A stretch of 14,185 nt of DNA. Source: an uncultured Rubrivivax sp. (lineage in GTDB: Bacteria > Pseudomonadota > Gammaproteobacteria > Burkholderiales > Burkholderiaceae_C). Of this stretch, positions 1 to 6,595 are shown in pieces. The stretch spans positions 1-14,185 of the forward strand of contig CALJUI010000387.1 of the NCBI GenBank assembly GCA_937975735.1, in the 5' to 3' direction. A model generated the notes under the pieces. That model did no database searches, was not told the DNA's origin, and worked only from the letters and a program-made list of their open reading frames with translations. Both the position numbers and the translations under genes were made by a program. How positions within the stretch are numbered: the first letter of the stretch is position 1; each line of letters begins with the position of its first letter.

Positions 1-1060
1 CCTCGAAGGTCATCTCGCCCTTCCACATCGTGGCCAGCCAGTTGAAGATCTTCACACCGGTGGGCACCGCGATCAGCATCGTCGCGTACATGAAGAACAG
101 CTGCCCGGTGACCGGCATGCCCGTCGTGTACATGTGGTGCGCCCAGACGATGAACGACAGGATCGCGATCGACGCCGTCGCGTACACCATCGACGCGTAG
201 CCGAACAGCGGCTTGCGCGCGAAGGCCGGCACGATGGCGCTGACGATGCCGAACGCCGGCAGGATCATGATGTAGACCTCGGGGTGGCCGAAGAACCAGA
301 AGATGTGCTGGTACATCACCGGGTCGCCGCCGCCGGCGGGGTTGAAGAAGCTGGTGCCGAAGTGGCGGTCGGTGAGCGTCATCGTGATCGCGCCGGCCAG
401 CACCGGCATCACGGCGATCAGCAGGTAGGCGGTGATCAGCCAGGTCCAGCAGAACAGCGGCATCTTCATCAGCGTCATGCCGGGGGCGCGCATGTTCAGG
501 ATCGTGACGATGATGTTGATCGAGCCCATGATCGACGACGCGCCCATGATGTGCATCGCGAAGATGCCGGCGTCCATCGACGGGCCCATCTGCAGCGTCA
601 GCGGCGCGTAGAGCGTCCAGCCCGCGGCCGGCGCGCCGCCGGGCATGAAGAACGAGCCCACCAGCATCAGCGCGGCCGGGATCAGCAGCCAGAAGCTGAG
701 GTTGTTCATGCGCGCGAAGGCCATGTCCGCGGCGCCGATCTGCAGCGGGATCATCCAGTTCGCGAAGCCGACGAAGGCCGGCATGATGGCGCCGAAGACC
801 ATGATCAGGCCGTGCATCGTGGTGAGCTGGTTGAACAGCTCCGGGTTCACGTACTGCAGGCCGGGCTGGAACAGCTCGGCGCGGATGCCCAGCGCAAGCA
901 CGCCGCCGACCATCAGCATCGCGAACGAGAACAGCAGGTACATCGTGCCGATGTCCTTGTGGTTCGTCGCGAACAGCCAGCGACGCCAGCCGTGCGGATG
1001 ACCGTGATCATGCGCGTGGTCGTGCGCGTGGTCGCCGTGATGGTCGAGAACTGCACTCAT
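1..1060 (-). CDS. ctaD: Cytochrome c oxidase subunit I (partial, 3' end beyond left edge)
   Basis: This is the catalytic subunit of the aa3-type terminal oxidase, which reduces O2 to water and pumps protons across the inner membrane. The first 353 residues are visible. Seen: heme a ligand H83 in TTMHG, D-channel residue D112 in GAADMAF, the RMNN asparagines at 118-120, H259/E261/Y263 in GHPEVY (CuB ligand, proton gate and cross-linked Tyr), the CuB pair H308-H309 in WAHHMY, and K-channel K337 in PTGVK. This motif set marks a type A heme-copper oxidase. The ATG at 1060 has an AGGAG ribosome site 7 nt upstream and lies 22 bp after coxB. The N-terminus (residues 7-23) is unusually His/Asp-rich. 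Identification is near certain. Confidence 0.97.
   Translation of the reverse strand, partial: MSAVLDHHGDHAHDHAHDHGHPHGWRRWLFATNHKDIGTMYLLFSFAMLMVGGVLALGIRAELFQPGLQYVNPELFNQLTTMHGLIMVFGAIMPAFVGFANWMIPLQIGAADMAFARMNNLSFWLLIPAALMLVGSFFMPGGAPAAGWTLYAPLTLQMGPSMDAGIFAMHIMGASSIMGSINIIVTILNMRAPGMTLMKMPLFCWTWLITAYLLIAVMPVLAGAITMTLTDRHFGTSFFNPAGGGDPVMYQHIFWFFGHPEVYIMILPAFGIVSAIVPAFARKPLFGYASMVYATASIAILSFIVWAHHMYTTGMPVTGQLFFMYATMLIAVPTGVKIFNWLATMWKGEMTFE
998..1033 (-). repeat. Three 12-bp in-frame repeats encoding the His-rich N-terminus of CtaD
   Basis: Three consecutive 12-bp units encode DHAH, DHAH and DHGH (CtaD residues 10-21). The first two differ by one base; the third is more diverged. With neighbouring residues they make a tail with a histidine at nearly every second position, before the first membrane helix. 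Such tails could bind copper or other metals, but nothing here proves that. Confidence 0.7.
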
Positions 1061-1067
1061 CGGGGAT

Positions 1068-1072
1068 CTCCT
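1068..1072 (-). promoter_or_regulatory. Ribosome binding site of ctaD
   Basis: AGGAG on the minus strand, 7 nt before the ATG at 1060 and inside the 22-bp coxB-ctaD gap. It is one of the few strong Shine-Dalgarno sites in the window and fixes the ctaD start. Confidence 0.8.
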
Positions 1073-1082
1073 GGAACTGCGT

Positions 1083-2255
1083 TTACTTGCGGGCAGCAAC
1101 GATCTCGGACGGCTGCACCAGCTTGCCCGTCTTGTTGCTCCACGAATTCTTGGTGTAGGTGATCACGGCCGCGATCTCGGTGTCCGAGAGCTGGCGCCAG
1201 GCCGGCATCGCGCCGTTGGCGGCGCCATTGAGCAGGATGTTGATCTGGCCGGCCGGGTCGCCCAGCACCAGCGCGCTGCCGTCCAGCGCCTTGATCGGGC
1301 CGGCGCCCTTGCCGTTGGCTTGGTGACAGGCCGCGCAGTTGGCCTGATAGACCTTCTCGCCGCGGGCGACCAGGTCCTCGAGCGCCCAGACCTTGCTCGG
1401 GTCGTCGGCCAGCGCCTTCATCTCGGCCAGCTTGCCCTGCACCCAGGCGGCGTAGTCGGGCTGCGACAGCACGCGGACGTGGATCGGCATGTAGGCGTGC
1501 TCCTTGCCGCAGAGCTCGGCGCACTGGCCGTAGTAGTCGCCGGTGCGGTCGGCGCGGAACCAGGTGTCGCGCACGAAGCCGGGGATCGCGTCCTGCTTCA
1601 CACCCAGCGACGGCACCATCCAGGCGTGGATCACGTCGTTGGCGGTGGTGACGATGCGCACCTTCTTGTCGACCGGCACGACGAGCGGATTGTCGACCTG
1701 CAGCAGGTAGTTGTCGCCGGCCGGCTTGCCGCTGTTGGACAGCTCGCGGTGGGCGTTGTCCAGCGTCGACAGGAAGGCGATGCCCTCGCCCTCGCCCTTG
1801 AGGTAGTCGTAGCCCCACTTCCACTGGTAGCCGGTGGCCTTGATCGTCAGGTCGGCGTTGGTCGTGTCCTTCATCGCGACGACGGTGCGCGTGGCCATCG
1901 CGCCCATCGCGATGACGATCAGCAGCGGCACCACGGTCCAGGCGATCTCGACCGCCACGCTCTCGTGGAAGTTGGCCGCCTTGTGGCCGACCGACTTTCG
2001 GTGCTTGAGGATCGAATAGAACATCACGCCGAAAACGGCGACGAAGATCACCAGGCAGATCACCAGCATCACGTTGTGAAGCCACTGCTGCTGGGCCGCG
2101 ATCTGAGACGCGGGCGCGTGCAGATCGAGCTGGTTGACCTTCGGGCCACCGGGCAGGTCGTTGACCGCCCAGGCCAGAGACGGCAGCGCCGCCAGCGCGG
2201 CCGCGCCGAACAGGCCCTTCAGTGCCGAGGGGCCCTTGATCGTCTTCATCGTCAT
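1083..2255 (-). CDS. coxB: Cytochrome c oxidase subunit II with C-terminal cytochrome c domain
   Basis: This subunit takes electrons through the CuA centre and passes them to subunit I. Its 390 residues, in order: a signal peptide (about 1-30, ending LAWA), two membrane helices (about 61-82 and 103-125), and an aromatic patch at 142-151 (GYQWKWGYDY). The CuA ligands follow: H210, C245, E247, C249, H253 and M256. A fused class I cytochrome c domain has CAACH at 307-311 and a likely axial Met350 in GAMPAW. The extra domain explains why it is about 100 residues longer than plain subunit II, and suggests direct docking of an electron donor. The ATG at 2255 has GGAAG 7 nt upstream and overlaps the preceding DUF2244 stop as ATGA. 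A second ATG two codons later is possible. Confidence 0.96.
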   Translation of the reverse strand: MTMKTIKGPSALKGLFGAAALAALPSLAWAVNDLPGGPKVNQLDLHAPASQIAAQQQWLHNVMLVICLVIFVAVFGVMFYSILKHRKSVGHKAANFHESVAVEIAWTVVPLLIVIAMGAMATRTVVAMKDTTNADLTIKATGYQWKWGYDYLKGEGEGIAFLSTLDNAHRELSNSGKPAGDNYLLQVDNPLVVPVDKKVRIVTTANDVIHAWMVPSLGVKQDAIPGFVRDTWFRADRTGDYYGQCAELCGKEHAYMPIHVRVLSQPDYAAWVQGKLAEMKALADDPSKVWALEDLVARGEKVYQANCAACHQANGKGAGPIKALDGSALVLGDPAGQINILLNGAANGAMPAWRQLSDTEIAAVITYTKNSWSNKTGKLVQPSEIVAARK

Positions 2256-2845
2256 CGTTGCACTTCCAGTTCAGATTCCTGTGCCGGCCACCCGGCCTGC
2301 GCGCGCCGCAGCGCACGTCTGAGTTCCTGCGCCAGCACCGGCCGCTGCTCGGGCCGAAGGAAACGCCCCACCTGCACGCGCTGCCCCTGCCCGGCCAGTT
2401 CCACCAGCGAGCCCTGCGCCCGCGCCGGCTCGACCCGGACCCACTCGGCGCGAAATGCCGCCCGGTGCACCTGGGTGCCGAAACACTGCTCGACCTCGAC
2501 CGCCCGCTCGGCCACCGTGACCGTCTCGCGGTCACCGGCGTGGCGCGCGTAGACCAGCATCGCCACCCCGACCAGCAGCAACTCGATGCCCGCGAAGGCC
2601 ATCACCACCGGGGCACCGTGCCACCAGAAGCCGGCCGCCACCGTGAACGACAGCGCGCACAACGACAGGTAGACCCCGAGCAGTTGCCGCGGCGCGATCG
2701 AGCAGTTGCGCGCCAGCACCCAGCGCAACCCGGCGACGTCGCCGTCGGCACCCGGCAGTTCGACCCCCCGTGCCAGCCGCCAGCCACGCAGCGGTGAAGG
2801 CGGGACCGGCGCGGCCCAGGGGCTCGAAGCGATGGCGGTGGTCAT
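2252..2845 (-). CDS. DUF2244 family integral membrane protein, first gene of the cox operon
   Basis: A 197-residue protein of unknown biochemical function that resembles the DUF2244 family. Seen: a cytoplasmic-looking N-terminus, the family-like segment RNCSIAPRQLL at 46-56, two adjacent hydrophobic helices (about 57-76 and 78-100), then YARHAGDRE and a soluble arginine-rich tail. Members often lie beside cytochrome oxidase genes in proteobacteria, so a role in oxidase assembly or membrane placement is plausible but not shown. Its TGA overlaps the coxB ATG by 4 bp (ATGA), which implies translational coupling. No clear ribosome site precedes the ATG at 2845. Family assignment is from pattern recognition. 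Confidence 0.82.
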   Translation of the reverse strand: MTTAIASSPWAAPVPPSPLRGWRLARGVELPGADGDVAGLRWVLARNCSIAPRQLLGVYLSLCALSFTVAAGFWWHGAPVVMAFAGIELLLVGVAMLVYARHAGDRETVTVAERAVEVEQCFGTQVHRAAFRAEWVRVEPARAQGSLVELAGQGQRVQVGRFLRPEQRPVLAQELRRALRRAQAGWPAQESELEVQR

Positions 2846-2967
2846 GTTGACAGCAGGCGATGCCGGTTCGTCGTCTGATCGGTGTTCAACCAGGCGGATC
2901 GTTCACCGAAGGCTGAGGGACCGAGGAATATCAGTCCCTGCGAATTCTATGCGAAGCTTGAGGACGG
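2846..2967 (-). other. 122-bp leader of the cox operon
   Basis: Gap between the BioC-like gene stop and the DUF2244 start, and the largest non-coding stretch in the window. It is less GC-rich than its surroundings. It contains a promoter-like sequence at its distal end and a strong stem-loop, both listed separately. Between the hairpin and the ATG (2846-2915) I see no further clear signal. The implied 5' leader is about 90 nt, long for this window, where most starts follow the previous gene immediately. Confidence 0.6.
2916..2939 (-). promoter_or_regulatory. Stem-loop in the cox leader
   Basis: On the minus strand AGGGACTGA and TCGGTCCCT form a 9-bp stem around the 6-nt loop TATTCC. One pair is G-U in the minus-strand RNA but would be an A-C mismatch in plus-strand RNA, so the fold suits transcription towards the cox genes. 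No U-tract follows, so it is not a classical terminator. It could be a 5' UTR structure, an operator, or the 3' processing end of the methyltransferase transcript. Confidence 0.5.
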
Positions 2968-2971
2968 TCAG
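2944..2971 (-). promoter_or_regulatory. Candidate promoter of the DUF2244-coxB-ctaD operon
   Basis: On the minus strand CTGACC (2971-2966) and TAGAAT (2949-2944) are 16 bp apart, each matching the sigma-70 -35 and -10 consensus at four or five of six positions. The -35 box overlaps the methyltransferase stop codon. The predicted start lies near 2937, at the foot of the stem-loop. The -10 context ATAGAATTCGC is nearly identical to that before gpmA. Inferred from sequence only. Confidence 0.45.
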
Positions 2972-3849
2972 CTTTCCCGACCGCTGCGCAGTATAGACCG
3001 CATGGTCTCGAGGCCGACCTCGGTTTGCGCAGCCACCCTGATCCGATCGGGGGGGCGGAATGCGTGGCCGTAGACCACCTCGAAGCGCAGTGCCGGCCGC
3101 GCCGGCGACAGCACCGCCAGTCGCTGCTGCAGGTCGGCGAGCCAGCGCGGCGTGCGCAAGCCGGCGAATCGGCGATGGTCGACGTTGCCGCCGAGCGTGC
3201 GCAGTTCGCGCAGCAGCGCCTCGGGGTCGGCCCAGTGCAGGGTCAGTGTCTCCTGGTCCATCACCGGGTCGGCGAAGCCGGCGTGCACGAGCATGTCGCC
3301 GAGGTCGTGCATGTCGACGAAGTCGGCGTGCGGGACCGGCCAGCCGGCATCGGCGTACAGCGTGCGCAGCGCATCCAGCGTGCCCGGGCCGAGCGTCGAG
3401 AACATCAGGAAGCCGCCCTCCTGAATCAGCGCGTGCCAGCGCTGCATCTCGGCCTGCGTGTCGTCGACCCAGTGCAGCATCATGTTCGCCCACAGCAGCT
3501 GTGCCCGACCCACCGGCACGTCCTGCGGGCGCATCGGCGGCGGCGGCGCCGGGCGCCACCAGCGCCGACGCGGGGACGCGCCGAACGGCTCCGGGTCGAC
3601 CGCCCAGCGCTGGGCGCGCGGGTACGCCGCAGCCAGCGCATCGGCGCCCGCGCCCGCCTGCGCCCACCAGTCGATCAAGGTGTCCGGCTGCTTGACGATG
3701 ACCGGCAGCCGCTCGGCCATGCGGCGCGCGACCTCCCGGTGCAGCCAGGGCGGTGTCCGCGCCGCGGCGAATCGGCGACGCACGCGTGCCAACGCACTCG
3801 GGTCCACCGGGCGCCGGGTCGACCGGAGGGCCGGCGGGGCATCGCTCAT
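2968..3849 (-). CDS. BioC-like SAM-dependent methyltransferase (putative malonyl-ACP O-methyltransferase)
   Basis: A 293-residue class I methyltransferase-like protein. BioC methylates malonyl-ACP to start pimeloyl synthesis for biotin. Seen: NMMLHWVDD at 122-130, GGFLMFSTLGPGTLDALR at 145-162 and FVDMHDLGDMLVHAGF at 177-192, all typical of BioC relatives. The usual SAM-binding motif (D-x-GxGxG) is degenerate here, reading LIDWWAQAGAGAD at 58-70. A proline-rich insert lies near 100-110. Residues 268-270 sit on a run of seven C. The ATG at 3849 has no ribosome site and lies 20 bp from divergent comF. No other bio genes are visible, so BioC activity itself is uncertain; a paralogue with another substrate is possible. 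Confidence 0.75.
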   Translation of the reverse strand: MSDAPPALRSTRRPVDPSALARVRRRFAAARTPPWLHREVARRMAERLPVIVKQPDTLIDWWAQAGAGADALAAAYPRAQRWAVDPEPFGASPRRRWWRPAPPPPMRPQDVPVGRAQLLWANMMLHWVDDTQAEMQRWHALIQEGGFLMFSTLGPGTLDALRTLYADAGWPVPHADFVDMHDLGDMLVHAGFADPVMDQETLTLHWADPEALLRELRTLGGNVDHRRFAGLRTPRWLADLQQRLAVLSPARPALRFEVVYGHAFRPPDRIRVAAQTEVGLETMRSILRSGRES

Positions 3850-3855
3850 CGGCCC

Positions 3856-3863
3856 AGTATATT
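3856..3863. promoter_or_regulatory. Shared bidirectional -10 element between comF and the BioC-like gene
   Basis: The only AT-rich patch in the 20-bp divergent gap. On the plus strand TATATT (3858-3863) ends 6 nt before the comF GTG. On the minus strand TATACT (3861-3856) ends 6 nt before the methyltransferase ATG. Each is one base from TATAAT. Transcripts would begin at or next to the start codons, and neither gene has a Shine-Dalgarno sequence. The -35 regions are poor in both directions. Confidence 0.4.
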
Positions 3864-3869
3864 GACGCA

Positions 3870-4562
3870 GTGTCCGCGTCCGACTCCCTGCTCGCCCGGT
3901 GGCGGCCGCCCGGCCAGTGCGAGGTCTGCCGATGCTGGGCCGAACGCGCGGTGTGCGACGACTGCCGCGCGCAGCATGCCCGCCCGATCCCGCGCTGCAC
4001 GCGCTGCGCGCTGCCGCTGGCGTCGGGCCAGAGGCTGTGCGGCGCCTGCCAGACCGAACCGCCGCCGTACGAGCGCGCGGTCTGCGTCGCCGACTACGGC
4101 TTCCCCTGGGATCGGCTGATCGCCGACTTCAAGTTCCATGGTCGCGTCGAGCTCGCCGCCGCGCTGGCCGCGCCGCTGGGCGACGCACTGGGCGACGCCG
4201 CGGCCTGGCCCGACCGGATCGTGCCGGTGCCGCTGGCGCCGAGGCGACTGCGCGAGCGCGGCTACAACCAGGCCTGGGAGCTGGCACGGCGGATCGCCCG
4301 TCGCTTCGGCCGTCGGGCCGACGCCGGCGTGCTGCAACGGCCGATCGACGGCGCACCGCAGGCCGGGCTGGACCGCCACCAGCGCCAACGCGCGATGCGC
4401 GGGGCCTTCATCGTCGCGCCCGGCGCTGCGGTGGGCGGCGAGCGCATCGCGGTGATCGACGACGTGCTGACCACCGGCGCCACCGCGGCTGCCGCGGCGA
4501 ACGCGCTGCTCGGCGCCGGCGCCGCGGCGGTGCAGGTCTGGGTGATCGCCCGCACGCCCTGA
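3870..4562 (+). CDS. comF: ComF family phosphoribosyltransferase-like protein
   Basis: A homologue of ComF/GntX, linked to DNA uptake and use of extracellular DNA in several bacteria. From the GTG at 3870 it has 230 residues, normal for the family. Seen: an N-terminal cysteine cluster likely to bind zinc (C17, C20, C22, C29, C32, C43, C46, C57, C60), PVPLAPRRLRERGYNQAWELAR at 119-140, and the PRPP-loop motif VIDDVLTTGATA at 195-206. The GTG is preferred to an upstream ATG at 3753, which would overlap the divergent methyltransferase by 97 bp and add a low-complexity tail. There is no ribosome site, so a leaderless message is possible. trmL follows 15 bp later. Confidence 0.88.
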   Translation: MSASDSLLARWRPPGQCEVCRCWAERAVCDDCRAQHARPIPRCTRCALPLASGQRLCGACQTEPPPYERAVCVADYGFPWDRLIADFKFHGRVELAAALAAPLGDALGDAAAWPDRIVPVPLAPRRLRERGYNQAWELARRIARRFGRRADAGVLQRPIDGAPQAGLDRHQRQRAMRGAFIVAPGAAVGGERIAVIDDVLTTGATAAAAANALLGAGAAAVQVWVIARTP

Positions 4563-4577
4563 TCGCCGTTGCCCGCC

Positions 4578-5048
4578 ATGTTCCATCTCGTCCTCGTCGC
4601 GCCGGAGATCCCGCCGAACACCGGCAACGTGATCCGCCTGGCCGCCAACACCGGCTGCCACCTGCACCTCGTCGAGCCTCTCGGCTTCTCGATGGACGAC
4701 AAGCTGCTGCGCCGGGCCGGGCTCGACTACCACGAGTTCGCGCCGGTGCGCCGGCACGCCGACTGGGCCGCCTTGCTGGCCAGCGAGCGTCCCGAGCCGG
4801 CACGCTGCTTCGCCTTCACCACGCGCGGATCGCGGAGCCTGGCCGACATGCGCTGGCAGGCCGGTGACTGGCTGGTGTTCGGCAGCGAATCGAGCGGGCT
4901 GCCGGCAGCGATGCGCGCGGCCTGGCCGCCCGGGCAACTGGTGCGCCTGCCGATGCGCCCGGGCCAGCGCAGCCTGAACCTGAGCAACGCGGTCGCGGTG
5001 GCGGTGTTCGACGCTTGGCGCCAGCTCGACTACGCCGGCAGCGCTTGA
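4578..5048 (+). CDS. trmL: tRNA (cytidine/uridine(34)-2'-O)-methyltransferase TrmL
   Basis: A SPOUT-class enzyme that 2'-O-methylates the wobble base (position 34) of leucine tRNAs. Its 156 residues match the usual family size of about 157. Seen: APEIPPNTGNVIRLAANTG at 8-26, RRAGLDYHEF at 45-54, FGSESSGLP at 101-109, and the knot segment RSLNLSNAVAVAVFDAWRQL at 131-150, which binds SAM. The ATG at 4578 is chosen over a TTG at 4569 because MFHLVLV matches the family N-terminus. It is probably cotranscribed with comF. Its stop lies 4 bp from the convergent gpsA stop, with no terminator visible between them. Confidence 0.96.
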   Translation: MFHLVLVAPEIPPNTGNVIRLAANTGCHLHLVEPLGFSMDDKLLRRAGLDYHEFAPVRRHADWAALLASERPEPARCFAFTTRGSRSLADMRWQAGDWLVFGSESSGLPAAMRAAWPPGQLVRLPMRPGQRSLNLSNAVAVAVFDAWRQLDYAGSA

Positions 5049-5052
5049 GACC

Positions 5053-6036
5053 TCAGCCTTCGGCGCGCGACTGCCGACCCATCAGCCGGGCCAACGCACG
5101 ATCGGGCGCGAGGCGGCCCTCCAGCACCTCGACCACCGCCTCGGCGATCGGCATCTCGACGCCGAGCGCGCGCGCCCTGGACAGCACCGTCGCCGCGCTG
5201 TACACGCCCTCGGCGACATGGCCCAGTTCGCGCAGGATCTGCGGCAGCTGCAGGCCGCGCGCCAGCAGCTGGCCGACGCGGCGGTTGCGCGACAGCTCGC
5301 CGGTCGCGGTGAGCACGAGGTCGCCCAGGCCGGACAGGCCCATGAAGGTGTCGGCGCGCGCGCCGAGCGCCGCGCCCAGCCGCGTCATCTCGGCCAGGCC
5401 GCGGGTGATCAGCGCCGCGCGCGCGTTCAGCCCGGGCTGCGGCATGCCGTCGCCGATGCCGGTGGCGATCGCCAGCACGTTCTTCACCGCGCCGCCGACC
5501 TCGACGCCGACCACGTCGGTCGAGGTGTAGATGCGCAGCGACTCGCCGTGCAATGCATCGACCGCGGCCCGCGCCAGCGCCGGCTCCTCGCTGGCCGCGA
5601 CGCGCGCGGTCGGATGGCCGCGCGCGACCTCGATCGCGAAGCTCGGGCCGGACAGCACGCCGCAGGGCACGCCGGGGCGCAGCGACTGCGCCAGCTCGTG
5701 ACCGAGCGCGCCGCTGCCCTGCTCGAAGCCCTTGCACAGCCACATCGCCGGCTGCGCCGGCGGCAGCGCCGCGAGCATCTCGCGCAGCGCATTCATCGGC
5801 GTGGCGATGATCAGCAGGCCGTCGCGCGCGTGCGCCAGTGCCTCGTCGAGGTCGGCGCTGATGCGCAGCGCCGGCGGCAGCGGTGCGTCGGGCAGGTAGC
5901 GCTGGTTGCGGCCGCTGGCCGCCATCCGCGCGACCTGCACGGCGTCGCGCGCCCACAGCAGCGTCGGCTGGCGCGCGCTGGCGGCGACCGCGATCGCCGT
6001 GCCCCAGGCCCCGGCCCCGAGCACGGCGAGCTTCAT
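5053..6036 (-). CDS. gpsA: NAD(P)H-dependent glycerol-3-phosphate dehydrogenase
   Basis: Reduces dihydroxyacetone phosphate to sn-glycerol-3-phosphate, the backbone for phospholipids, in the cytoplasm. It has 327 residues, typical length. Seen: dinucleotide motif GAGAWG at 8-13, LIIATP at 75-80, CKGFE at 101-105, SGPSFA at 129-134, catalytic lysine K185 in GGAVKNVLAIATG, D239 in GLGDL, and the substrate segment SRNRRVGQLLARG at 249-261. It follows secB by 5 bp, a common proteobacterial order. The ATG has no clear ribosome site of its own, suggesting coupling to secB. Confidence 0.97.
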   Translation of the reverse strand: MKLAVLGAGAWGTAIAVAASARQPTLLWARDAVQVARMAASGRNQRYLPDAPLPPALRISADLDEALAHARDGLLIIATPMNALREMLAALPPAQPAMWLCKGFEQGSGALGHELAQSLRPGVPCGVLSGPSFAIEVARGHPTARVAASEEPALARAAVDALHGESLRIYTSTDVVGVEVGGAVKNVLAIATGIGDGMPQPGLNARAALITRGLAEMTRLGAALGARADTFMGLSGLGDLVLTATGELSRNRRVGQLLARGLQLPQILRELGHVAEGVYSAATVLSRARALGVEMPIAEAVVEVLEGRLAPDRALARLMGRQSRAEG

Positions 6037-6041
6037 GGCGC

Positions 6042-6518
6042 TCAGTTCGGCGAGGTGATGATGCGCGAGCCGTTGCCCTGCTGCGCGGCCGCGGCCTGCT
6101 GCTGCTGGGCCTCGAACATGGCCTGGAAGTTGACCTCGGTGAGCAGGATCGGCGGGAAGCCGGCCCGGGTGCAGACGTCGGAGACGATCGCGCGCAGGTA
6201 GGGGTAGACCATCTGCGGGCAGACGATGCCGATGATGCCCTGCATCTGGTCGTCGGGGATGTGGCGGATCTCGAAGATGCCGGCCTGCTTGGCCTCGACA
6301 AGGAACAGCGTCTTGTCCTTGACCTTGGCGGTCACGGTGGCCGTGACCGAGACCTCGAAGATGCCGTCGGCGACCGAATCGGCGTTCATCGCCAGGTTGA
6401 TGTCGACCTGCGGCTGCTCCTGCTCGAGCAGGATCTGCGGCGAGTTCGGTTGCTCCAGCGACAGGTCCTTCAGGTACATGCGCTGGATCTGGAAGATGGG
6501 GGTCTGCTCTTCGGCCAT
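6042..6518 (-). CDS. secB: Protein-export chaperone SecB
   Basis: A tetrameric cytosolic chaperone that holds precursor proteins unfolded and passes them to SecA. From the ATG at 6518 it has 158 residues. Seen: PIFQIQRMYLKDLSLEQPNS at 7-26, FEVSVTATVTAKVKDKTLF at 54-72, AGIFEIR at 80-86, VCPQMVYPYLRAIVSDV at 100-116, GFPPILLTEVNF at 121-132, and a Gln/Ala-rich tail. The ATG is chosen because MAEEQ... fits the family; an in-frame GTG at 6542 would add eight non-conserved residues and run to the edge of a stem-loop. Operon: rhodanese/grxC, secB, gpsA. Confidence 0.97.
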   Translation of the reverse strand: MAEEQTPIFQIQRMYLKDLSLEQPNSPQILLEQEQPQVDINLAMNADSVADGIFEVSVTATVTAKVKDKTLFLVEAKQAGIFEIRHIPDDQMQGIIGIVCPQMVYPYLRAIVSDVCTRAGFPPILLTEVNFQAMFEAQQQQAAAAQQGNGSRIITSPN

Positions 6519-6543
6519 GATGTGGGATTCCGGTGGAGACACG

Positions 6544-6566
6544 CCGCGCGGTGGCGCACCGCGCGG
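6544..6566 (-). promoter_or_regulatory. Perfect 10-bp stem-loop upstream of secB
   Basis: CCGCGCGGTG (6544-6553) and CACCGCGCGG (6557-6566) are exact inverted repeats around a 3-nt spacer, in the 77-bp grxC-secB gap. The stem is nearly all G-C and lies 25 nt before the secB ATG. No T-run follows on either strand, so it is a weak candidate for an intrinsic terminator and could instead be a leader structure or a protein-binding palindrome. Confidence 0.55.
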
Positions 6567-6577
6567 GTCGAAGGCGG

Positions 6578-6583
6578 ATTATC
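6578..6583 (-). promoter_or_regulatory. Candidate -10 box of secB
   Basis: GATAAT on the minus strand (one mismatch to TATAAT) lies 12 bp upstream of the secB stem-loop. The -35 region falls in the grxC 3' end and is poor. If used, the secB-gpsA message would start near 6571 and carry the hairpin in its leader. Confidence 0.3.
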
Positions 6584-6595
6584 GCCCGCGCGGAT

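Noticed and set aside
134..1162. 342-codon plus-strand open frame over ctaD
   Set aside because: Antisense to a clear ctaD; composition is Arg/His-rich low complexity typical of shadow frames in GC-rich DNA.
1320..2552. 410-codon plus-strand open frame over coxB and DUF2244
   Set aside because: Opposite strand of coxB with intact CuA and heme motifs; no recognisable domain of its own.
3753..3869. Upstream ATG extension of comF
   Set aside because: Would overlap the divergent methyltransferase by 97 bp and add a low-complexity N-terminus not seen in ComF.
4569..4577. TTG start for trmL
   Set aside because: The ATG nine bases later begins the conserved N-terminal strand of TrmL.
5046..5055. 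Terminator between trmL and gpsA
   Set aside because: Only 4 bp separate the stops and no adequate stem with a T-run is present.
6519..6542. GTG extension of secB
   Set aside because: The extra residues are not part of the SecB family and the ATG at 6518 gives the normal length.
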